Assembly (NCBI GenBank): GCA_030638185.1
Contig: DAOWFD010000014.1
Coordinates: 1-19,993 of the forward strand
Direction: 5' to 3'
DNA length: 19,993 nt
From: Candidatus Aegiribacteria sp.
Lineage (GTDB): Bacteria; Fermentibacterota; Fermentibacteria; Fermentibacterales; JCC-6
Of this stretch, positions 1 through 6,687 are shown one piece after another. A program made the translations under genes and the position numbers. The notes under the pieces were generated by a model. It made no database searches and was not told the DNA's origin. It saw only the letters and a program-made list of their open reading frames with translations. Within the stretch, counting starts at the first letter, position 1. The number at the start of each line of letters is the position of its first letter.

Positions 1-477
1 GATCAATGGATAATCCTGGACAGCGTAAGCCTTGGGGGAATCGCTGTCGGGCTGGCATTCTCTCTGATACCAGGTGGTGTGGGTTTACTGCCCTCATTGC
101 TTACAGCTGCAGGGGCATTCTCACTCTTTCTCCTCATTAGAATCGTAAGCGAGTTGATATTGAAACGAAGGCCGGGATATACCATAGCACCGGAAGGGCA
201 TGAAGATGAAACTGATGAATTTCAGGGTGGAATGGGCTGGGGAGACATCAAGCTTGTCGGAATGATCGGAGCTTTCCTGGGTCCTTCTTCCGCAGCTATA
301 GCTTTTTTCATCGCTTTCCTTTCGGGATCACTTACCGGAATCACTGGAATGATCGCCGGAAGGAACAGAAGGATTCCCATACCATTCGGCCCTTTCCTTG
401 CCCTTGGAGCAGCTGTTGCTGTATTTGCAGGTCAGGCTATATGGCGGTTCTACCTGACCGTTGGGTCCAATCTCTGA
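1..477 (+). CDS. Prepilin peptidase, C-terminal part (5' end outside window)
   Basis: This is the C-terminal half of a type IV prepilin leader peptidase (PilD/GspO, A24 aspartic protease). These membrane enzymes cut, and in long forms methylate, prepilins of type IV pili or type II secretion. The frame is open from base 1, so the gene starts upstream; a GTG at 79 is internal. The first residues, DQWIILDSVSLGG, match the segment just after the first catalytic aspartate (family pattern ID.D....PD), which lies at or beyond the edge. The second catalytic motif, GMGWGDIKL, is complete at about residues 77-85. Hydrophobic membrane segments flank it. The stop codon is one base before the next ATG, so the Nudix gene is probably co-transcribed. 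Family is confident; which secretion or pilus system it serves is not visible. Confidence 0.9.
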   Translation, partial: DQWIILDSVSLGGIAVGLAFSLIPGGVGLLPSLLTAAGAFSLFLLIRIVSELILKRRPGYTIAPEGHEDETDEFQGGMGWGDIKLVGMIGAFLGPSSAAIAFFIAFLSGSLTGITGMIAGRNRRIPIPFGPFLALGAAVAVFAGQAIWRFYLTVGSNL

Positions 478-478
478 T

Positions 479-970
479 ATGCCTGAAGCATTTGAAACCC
501 ATGGTAATGCCGGCAGGAAACGTAATTCCTGCAAGGCCGTAATCGTGAAAGAGAACAGAATTCTGCTAACTGTGAACCACGATGATACGGGAGACTTCTA
601 CCTTCTCCCCGGTGGTGGGCAGAAATTCGGTGAAACCCTCCTGCAGGCCATGCAGAGGGAAGTGCTTGAAGAAACGGGTTGGGTTGTGGAACCGGAAGAG
701 CTGATCCTGGTGAGGGATTACATCGGGGCCAACCATGAGTTTGCCCGTTGGGAAGCGGATGTTCACCAGACGGAGCTGATTTTCAAAGCGATCCCGGTCC
801 GTCAGGAAGAACAGGCTCTTGTGCCTGATCTCTGGCAGACGGGTGTGGAGTGGGTGGAATCTGAACGGCTGAAGAGCCTTAGAATTTATCCGTCTATTCT
901 GAATGAAATCCTTCCGAGAATAATTTCCGGTACATACCGGGAACCGATCTATCTGGGTGATATTAACTGA
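479..970 (+). CDS. Nudix hydrolase
   Basis: This 163-residue protein is a soluble Nudix hydrolase, a family that cleaves nucleoside diphosphates linked to another moiety. A perfect Nudix box (G-x5-E-x7-RE-V-x-EE-x-G-W) begins at G46 and ends at W68, with the metal-binding REVLEE core at 60-65. The beta strands before it (SCKAVIVKENRILLTV, then FYLLPGGG) are typical of the fold. The length is normal for a single-domain member. I chose ATG 479, one base after the preceding stop, which suggests translational coupling; an in-frame TTG at 461 would overlap the upstream gene. The substrate cannot be read from the sequence. It is probably the last gene of the prepilin peptidase transcript. Confidence 0.9.
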   Translation: MPEAFETHGNAGRKRNSCKAVIVKENRILLTVNHDDTGDFYLLPGGGQKFGETLLQAMQREVLEETGWVVEPEELILVRDYIGANHEFARWEADVHQTELIFKAIPVRQEEQALVPDLWQTGVEWVESERLKSLRIYPSILNEILPRIISGTYREPIYLGDIN

Positions 971-980
971 TGAAAGTTGT

Positions 981-1009
981 TTGACAGATACATCGAACTG
1001 AACTAGAGT
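981..1009 (+). promoter_or_regulatory. Candidate promoter of the TIR operon (P1)
   Basis: A perfect TTGACA -35 box at 981-986 is followed after 17 bp by TAGAGT at 1004-1009, which matches 4 of 6 positions of the -10 consensus. It lies in the only sizeable gap upstream of the TIR gene. This is a sigma-70-like match by eye; transcription in this lineage is untested. Confidence 0.45.
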
Positions 1010-1037
1010 TGAAACAGATTAATTAGCATTGTACGAT
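1009..1037 (+). promoter_or_regulatory. Second overlapping candidate promoter (P2)
   Basis: TTGAAA at 1009-1014 and TACGAT at 1032-1037 are separated by 17 bp. The -35 box of this pair overlaps the -10 box of P1 by one base, so the two would compete or be alternative readings. It lies closer to the TIR start codon at 1080. Confidence 0.3.
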
Positions 1038-1079
1038 ATTTATTAGGAATTGTCATCTATTACTATATGGATGTGAAAT

Positions 1080-3344
1080 TTGGATAAGTACATCTTCATC
1101 AGCCATTCAAGTAAAGACGCAAAAAAAGTTGAAAAGGTAATAAACCTTCTTGATTCTTCGGGTATTAAATACTGGATATCAACCAGGGATATCCCACCTG
1201 GAGCAGATTGGGCTGAAACTATTTACGATGCCATATCGAACTCATCAGGAATGATCCTCCTTTGCAGCGCTAATGTAAACAGGTCAAGACAGATAAGGAA
1301 CGAACTGGACATCGCAACCAATCTTGAAATTCCACTGATTCCTCTCAAACTGGAAGATATCGAGTTCTCCAAGGGTATTAGATATTTCACCAATTCTCAC
1401 CAGTGGCTGGATGCTACCGACAATTGGAAGCAGGCTTCTATCCGGCTCCTGGAATTTGTGAACAAGGTGCTTTCTGAGGATGGTCAGAAATCCTTGGACA
1501 TTCCAATACAAACTACTGCAAAACGAAAAACCTGGCCGGTACTGCTGCTGGCTGCTCTTTCGGTGATCCTGGTATTATTCGCAGTCCGTTTCTTCAGTAG
1601 CGAGCCTCAAACGGAGAATACCGGGAATCTTCTGAATCTAATCGTCGGGGGGACCGATTCCTGGGATTACGCAACGGACATTCTTGCCACATCCGATGGA
1701 GGATTTACCGCAACGGGAACATGGGACTGGGGTTTCTGGAGCGAATGGTGGGTTACACATTTCGACAGCACAGGCAACCTTGAATGGTCATGGTCCGACT
1801 CCCTGGCCGGGGAAGACAAACCCCTCCTGCTACGCGCTTCGAACGGCGATGTCATCTGCGCAGCTGGGGAATATGCAGATTTTGATCATACAGGATTTCC
1901 CTTGAGGGCAATAAGGATCGACAGCCTTGGAAGAGTAATATGGAATAATGATTGGTGGCTGGAATGGATCGGAGCTGTTCAGCCGGAACTCAGCTCATTT
2001 GATATGACCAAAGACAGCCTCCTGTTGCTCTCATTCACTTTAAGGCAGCTTAGTTCAAGCCCCTTCCTCGCAACACATCAGATATTGATGAGTACTTCCG
2101 GTGAGTTATTACACCGCGATACCCTGAGAGGCGGTGGTACTTCCCGCGAACTCGTCATACTTGAAAACAACAATAGACTGCGTGTGTATAGAGATTCATC
2201 CACCGTCGCTAACGGAATTGAATTGATGTCACCCGATGGGGAAATAATTAACAGGATCATAATCGGTGATAACCGGTCACCTGTAAGCTGTGGACTGGCA
2301 CTTCCGGGCGGTGACATAATTCTTTTCATGACAAAGGACACCTACGGTGCGCGAAACGGTGATCTTTCGGTAATGAGATTTACACCGGACCTTTCACTGA
2401 AGTGGGAAAAAGTATTCGGGGGTAACCTCGCCGATGGGGCTTCCAATGCTATTCTGCTTCCCGATGGTGACATTCTGATAGCCGGTTCAACACGCTCCTG
2501 GGGAAACGGTTCAAGCGATGGCTGGCTGCTTCAGCTGAGTCAGGACGGTGATGAGAAGTGGCAGAGTGTCATCGATATTGGAGGAGACGAATACTTCTAT
2601 TCCATTTCCTGTAATGAACAGGGATTGTTTTTCGTTTCAGGAACTACCACAAGGTACGGCCAGCCTGATGCGTGGATCCTGCAGCTGAACCAGGATGGTT
2701 CATGGAATGAACGGGAAGAAACGGGTATTGATCTTTTCACCGAAGACTGGGAAAACGGGTTCATCGACCAGACGATATGGGAAATGGGCCGGAACAGGAA
2801 TTACACTCCGGTATTACATGAAGATTCTATCACGGGCAATTACTCCTGCGACGCAAACAATGTGCCTCTTGTAAGTATGATTGAATATCCCCTTTTAGCA
2901 GGCCTGTCATTCTCAGCTGAAGTATTGATACCGGATATGTCTGATGCCAGAGGATGTAACTGGCTTGCAGTAGGTATTACCAGAAGCTCTGCAGATGAGT
3001 TTCATCTTGATCCGGGAACCGTATCCGATATGGAGATCAGATGGTTCTACACCAGGGGGGTTAACGATCAGGATTGTGAAATTGTTTCAGTATCTTCATA
3101 TGACAGTGTAATATTTACAAAGACAGAACCTGAATCCCTGTGGCTTCAGCGTGAAATATCACAGGTATTCACCATTGAAACCTGTACTGAAACGGTAAAA
3201 TTCTGGCTCAACGACAGCCTTTTCTCTGAAGATTCCATAGATATAGCAGCAGGACAGGATTCTGTACGGATTTACCTGTGGGGAAGCTCAGGATCCCTGC
3301 CTCATCATATCGACAATCTCAGGTTATTCAGGCGAAGATGGTAA
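1080..3344 (+). CDS. Transmembrane TIR-domain receptor-like protein with propeller and jelly-roll ectodomain
   Basis: This 754-residue protein is built as TIR, membrane segment, beta-propeller-like repeats, jelly roll. TIR (about 1-130) opens with YIFISHSSKD and carries YWISTRDIPPGADWAE; E46 sits where TIR NADases have the catalytic glutamate. A hydrophobic helix at about 151-171 follows an AKRK cluster with no signal peptide before it, so the TIR should be cytoplasmic and the rest extracytoplasmic. Residues 185-545 hold repeats of the type GG-D-A-DGG-GT and LPDGDILIAGSTRS, as in repeat propellers. Residues 551-754 form a LamG/concanavalin-like domain related to the next two gene products. 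The start must be TTG 1080, because an in-frame stop lies at 1074-1076; a weak GGATG precedes it. The stop overlaps the next start. NADase activity and a receptor role are inference. Confidence 0.85.
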   Translation: MDKYIFISHSSKDAKKVEKVINLLDSSGIKYWISTRDIPPGADWAETIYDAISNSSGMILLCSANVNRSRQIRNELDIATNLEIPLIPLKLEDIEFSKGIRYFTNSHQWLDATDNWKQASIRLLEFVNKVLSEDGQKSLDIPIQTTAKRKTWPVLLLAALSVILVLFAVRFFSSEPQTENTGNLLNLIVGGTDSWDYATDILATSDGGFTATGTWDWGFWSEWWVTHFDSTGNLEWSWSDSLAGEDKPLLLRASNGDVICAAGEYADFDHTGFPLRAIRIDSLGRVIWNNDWWLEWIGAVQPELSSFDMTKDSLLLLSFTLRQLSSSPFLATHQILMSTSGELLHRDTLRGGGTSRELVILENNNRLRVYRDSSTVANGIELMSPDGEIINRIIIGDNRSPVSCGLALPGGDIILFMTKDTYGARNGDLSVMRFTPDLSLKWEKVFGGNLADGASNAILLPDGDILIAGSTRSWGNGSSDGWLLQLSQDGDEKWQSVIDIGGDEYFYSISCNEQGLFFVSGTTTRYGQPDAWILQLNQDGSWNEREETGIDLFTEDWENGFIDQTIWEMGRNRNYTPVLHEDSITGNYSCDANNVPLVSMIEYPLLAGLSFSAEVLIPDMSDARGCNWLAVGITRSSADEFHLDPGTVSDMEIRWFYTRGVNDQDCEIVSVSSYDSVIFTKTEPESLWLQREISQVFTIETCTETVKFWLNDSLFSEDSIDIAAGQDSVRIYLWGSSGSLPHHIDNLRLFRRRW

Positions 3345-4063
3345 GGCTGACCTATCTTCACAGCGGATACACAATTCCATTAAAAAAGCTTTCTGTATTG
3401 ATTCTACTCTTTCTTTTCCATAGCCTTAATGCTTCAGACACACTGTTTATGGATGACTTCTCGGGAAATCTTTCACAGAACTGGATTATGTTTGGAGACC
3501 CCCTTCCCAGAATACTGGATTCCCTTGGTCTACCTCCACCCTGCTTCAACAATAACGGTGATTCCATGGCGGGCAGCGGTGTCATTACAAGGGAAGTGTT
3601 TGAAATTGGTGAAGGCCTTGGTATTGAGTGTGACATGTACCTTTCCTGCGACAAAAGAGGTACGTGGGTTACAGCCTCGCTTTACTTTATTACTCCGGAT
3701 TACATAAATGACCGTTCACAAAGCGGTTATACCATTGCAACACTCGCTTTTTCCTACAGCGGAGAAATGGACTGGACGAGTCCACATCTGCAGGGGGTTC
3801 TGACCTTTAATTGTTTTCACGACCAGGAAAATAAATCCAGTATTCAGCTTTACCATCAAAACGATATGCTGGACGGATGGCACAGGTACAGGATGGAAAT
3901 CACTGAACACAGTATGGTTAACTACTTCATCGATGATTCCCTCTACTGCACCTCTACCGTATCTGTACCCGATACAGCAGAACATGTGAGAATACAACTG
4001 GGTAACCGTTCCTCTGTCTGGGGCATAGCTCTCCATGATAATCTGATTGTATACAGACCATGA
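3338..4063 (+). CDS. Secreted jelly-roll (LamG-like) protein, copy 1
   Basis: This 241-residue exported protein is of unknown function. Residues 16-34 look like a signal peptide (KKLSVLILLFLFHSLNAS) after a slightly long N-region. The mature part begins DTLFMDDFSGNLSQNWI and ends LHDNLIVYRP, a single concanavalin/LamG-like domain by pattern. It is a close paralogue of the following gene and a more distant relative of the C-terminal domain of the TIR protein. ATG 3338 was chosen because it overlaps the TIR stop (ATGGTAA), which implies translational coupling; a GTG at 3278 would lie deep inside the TIR gene. It may be a soluble partner, ligand or decoy of the TIR ectodomain, but that is inferred only from shared domain and operon. 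Confidence 0.85.
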   Translation: MVRLTYLHSGYTIPLKKLSVLILLFLFHSLNASDTLFMDDFSGNLSQNWIMFGDPLPRILDSLGLPPPCFNNNGDSMAGSGVITREVFEIGEGLGIECDMYLSCDKRGTWVTASLYFITPDYINDRSQSGYTIATLAFSYSGEMDWTSPHLQGVLTFNCFHDQENKSSIQLYHQNDMLDGWHRYRMEITEHSMVNYFIDDSLYCTSTVSVPDTAEHVRIQLGNRSSVWGIALHDNLIVYRP

Positions 4064-4109
4064 TAGTAGAGATGGACGATAGCAGCATGCTAAAAGGGGT
4101 GGCTTCGGC

Positions 4110-4799
4110 ATGAAACTACCAGGTTTGTTAATCACACTTGTTACACTCACATTCACAAGTCAATCATCCGAAGTTCTCTTCTCTGATGATTTTTCATCGG
4201 GGGAGCTTGAATCCAACTGGATACTCTATGGAGACCCCCTTCCCAGAATACTGGATTCCCTTGGATTGACCCCTCCCTGCTTTAACAATAACGGTGATTC
4301 CATGTATGGTAGCGGAGTTGTCTCAAGGGAAATATTCCTGATCTACGAAGGTATTGGTGTCAAATGTGATATGTACATGTCGTGCAGCGAAAGAGGCACA
4401 TGGGTTACAGCCTTGCTGAGCTTTATAACTCCCGGGTATAGAGACGACCGGACACGAAACGATTACCAAATTGCATTGATTGATTATTCATACAGCGGAG
4501 AACTTGATTGGGGATGCCCACATCGTCAGGGTATTTTGAAATTTTCCAGTTTTCAGGATTACAATAATCAAACTATTATTACACATTACCACCAGAACAG
4601 GTATTTGAATGACTGGCATAGTTACAGTCTGGAGATAACCGAAGGTAGAAGGGTTCATTACTTCATCGATGATTCCCTTGTTCTCATATCTCCTGTACCG
4701 ATCCCTGATACCATTGAACATGTAAGAATACAACTCGGTAACCGCTCATCAAACTGGGGAATAGCACTTCATGACAACCTGGTTGTATATAGACCTTGA
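4110..4799 (+). CDS. Secreted jelly-roll (LamG-like) protein, copy 2
   Basis: This 229-residue exported protein starts MKLPGLLITLVTLTFTSQSS, a short signal peptide, and then shows the same fold as copy 1. Shared landmarks are GDPLPRILDSLGL, PPCFNNNGDSM, RGTWVTA, YFIDDSL, EHVRIQLGNRSS and WGIALHDNL. By eye about 60% of residues match copy 1, and conserved cysteines (PPCF, CDMY, SC) could form disulfides after export. AAGGGG at 4094-4099 is a ribosome site about 10 bp before the ATG. The gene lies 46 bp after copy 1 and 21 bp before the SLOG gene, within one operon. No catalytic residues are recognisable; a binding role is the simplest guess. Confidence 0.85.
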   Translation: MKLPGLLITLVTLTFTSQSSEVLFSDDFSSGELESNWILYGDPLPRILDSLGLTPPCFNNNGDSMYGSGVVSREIFLIYEGIGVKCDMYMSCSERGTWVTALLSFITPGYRDDRTRNDYQIALIDYSYSGELDWGCPHRQGILKFSSFQDYNNQTIITHYHQNRYLNDWHSYSLEITEGRRVHYFIDDSLVLISPVPIPDTIEHVRIQLGNRSSNWGIALHDNLVVYRP

Positions 4800-4820
4800 T
4801 CCAGAATAGGGAAGAAGCCA

Positions 4821-6683
4821 ATGAATGAACATCCCATCTCAACTGACGGTTATAAAGCGGATTATCCAAGCGGCTCAGACCTTAAGAAACTCATTTCACA
4901 GGGAGAATACCTGAAAGCTTTCGAACTTGGTGATGAATACTTAAGGAACACCGAGAAACCAGATCCTGAAATAGTCAAACAGCATTCCCTCTGTATGTCA
5001 AAACTTGGAATGATTGAGGAAGCCATAGAAATGCTTAAGAGTCTGAAGAAAATAAGTGAAGCACCGGATCCTGAATTGCTGGCGCTGCTGGGAAGTTTCT
5101 ATAAGAGGAAATGGCTCGAGCTGATTAACTCTGATCCAGCGAATGCAGAATCAGCTCTGGATTCATCGTTCATCAATTACATGGATGGCCGGGAATCAGG
5201 TGGGGACTTCTGGTGTACTGTGAACGCATCATCTCTTGCACTAATTCTGGGTAGAAGAGAATTGAGTGTTGAACTTGCTGATGAGGTAATAGCGGAATGC
5301 TGGGATATATACAATAAACATGGCACCACAAGCGAATTCTGGGTTCCTGCTTCCATGGGTGAAGCTTACCTGATAAAGGGAGATTTCGATTCAGCAACAA
5401 GGTGGTACAAAGGGGCAAGGAGCCATGTAGGCAGCAGCATCGGGCAAATAAAGACTACAAGAACCAATGCGAAGGTGCTGCTTAATCTGCTGGAAGCGGA
5501 TGATATATCCGCAGATGAAATACTGGGATGTATTCGAAAACCAAGGATAGCCATTTTCGCCGGACACAGAATTGACAGGCCTGGAAGAATCAGCCCTCGT
5601 TTCCCGGAGCATATCTCCAGTAGAATAAAAACCCTTTTAAAGAAGAAACTCATTGAGATGAAACTCGATATCGGTATTGCATCAGCAGCTGATGGCGCGG
5701 ATATACTGTTTCATGAGTGTCTTCAGGAAACGGGTAAACGTACACATATTATTCTGCCTTCACCGATAGAACACTTCAGAACAAAAATATTCGAATCTGA
5801 AAACGAAAACTGGTGCGAAAGGTTCGACAGAATCGTTCAGCAGGCTGACAGAGTTGAGATATCTTCAACCTCAGAATTTATTAGCGATGCGGTTGGCATG
5901 TATCATCTTTCTGCAGATTACATGCTTGAATACTCTCTTGATATAACCGAAGCTTTCGATGGAGAGCTAATACCTGTTGTAATATGGGATCAGCACCCGG
6001 CAAAACAACCTGGAGGAACCGGATATATCGTATCCCGTCTTAAGAAGCTTGGATATGATCCGGTGAGAATACCCATAACTGATCTTGGAAGAACCAGGGC
6101 TGACCGTCACAGCGGCAGCTCACCGGTCAATGAATATCCATACAGCAAACTGGGCATCTACGAACCTGTAGTAAGGCCGATTGTTGTAATATGCACAGGT
6201 GGAGCGGGAAGCATAGAAGAGGAAAGGGCTTCCATCATGAACCGCTTTCTGGAAAAAGTATCAAGTATCTGTAAAGAAGAATCCCTGAGAATGCTCAGTG
6301 CCGGTTCGATCACAGAAAGTATTTACCTGATAATGGATTCAGTGAATGATGCCAGGAACCTGATCCGTAGTATTCATAATTGTAACCCTCCGCTTCCGGA
6401 GCATTCACTGGTTCTGCATGCCGGTTTGGTAACCATGCTCAATTCCTCACTAAGCGGAAGAAGAGACTATTACTGCCGGGAAATAGACGAAGCCCTGGAG
6501 ATAGCAGCGAGTCTTAAAGCTTTTTCAATGATTGCAACAATGCAGTTCAAATCAATTGCTTCCCGGAAGGAATATCCTGGTACAGTATTCAGATACCATG
6601 GTCGATTCAGATCTACGAGCGGAAATCTCCTGAAGATATTTCAGTTTTCCTCATCTTGTGCTTTCAGAACACTTTTTCACTAA
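4821..6683 (+). CDS. TRAFs-binding / SLOG / degenerate class III cyclase-domain protein
   Basis: This 620-residue cytoplasmic protein has no signal peptide. Residues 20-230 resemble the MAP3K TRAFs-binding region (DUF4071), a TPR-like helical repeat known from ASK kinases and bacterial signalling proteins (landmarks LLGSFYKRKW, YMDGRESGGDFWCTVNAS, EAYLIKGDFDSATRWYKGA). Residues 239-425 are a SLOG nucleotide-binding domain: RIAIFAGHRID, GIASAADGADILF, HIILPSPIEHF. Residues 450-615 align with a class III nucleotide cyclase domain (LVLHAGLV, then the region of the Asn/Arg helix), but the metal aspartates, the catalytic Asn and the Arg are missing, so it is probably a pseudo-cyclase. AGGGAAG at 4808-4814 precedes ATG 4821. 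It is the last gene of the TIR operon and ends 4 bp from a convergent gene. It likely senses a nucleotide signal, possibly made by TIR (inference). Confidence 0.8.
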   Translation: MNEHPISTDGYKADYPSGSDLKKLISQGEYLKAFELGDEYLRNTEKPDPEIVKQHSLCMSKLGMIEEAIEMLKSLKKISEAPDPELLALLGSFYKRKWLELINSDPANAESALDSSFINYMDGRESGGDFWCTVNASSLALILGRRELSVELADEVIAECWDIYNKHGTTSEFWVPASMGEAYLIKGDFDSATRWYKGARSHVGSSIGQIKTTRTNAKVLLNLLEADDISADEILGCIRKPRIAIFAGHRIDRPGRISPRFPEHISSRIKTLLKKKLIEMKLDIGIASAADGADILFHECLQETGKRTHIILPSPIEHFRTKIFESENENWCERFDRIVQQADRVEISSTSEFISDAVGMYHLSADYMLEYSLDITEAFDGELIPVVIWDQHPAKQPGGTGYIVSRLKKLGYDPVRIPITDLGRTRADRHSGSSPVNEYPYSKLGIYEPVVRPIVVICTGGAGSIEEERASIMNRFLEKVSSICKEESLRMLSAGSITESIYLIMDSVNDARNLIRSIHNCNPPLPEHSLVLHAGLVTMLNSSLSGRRDYYCREIDEALEIAASLKAFSMIATMQFKSIASRKEYPGTVFRYHGRFRSTSGNLLKIFQFSSSCAFRTLFH

Positions 6684-6687
6684 ATAC

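Noticed and set aside
461..478. TTG 461 as the Nudix start
   Set aside because: It would overlap the prepilin peptidase end by 17 bp; ATG 479 directly after that stop gives a normal-length protein.
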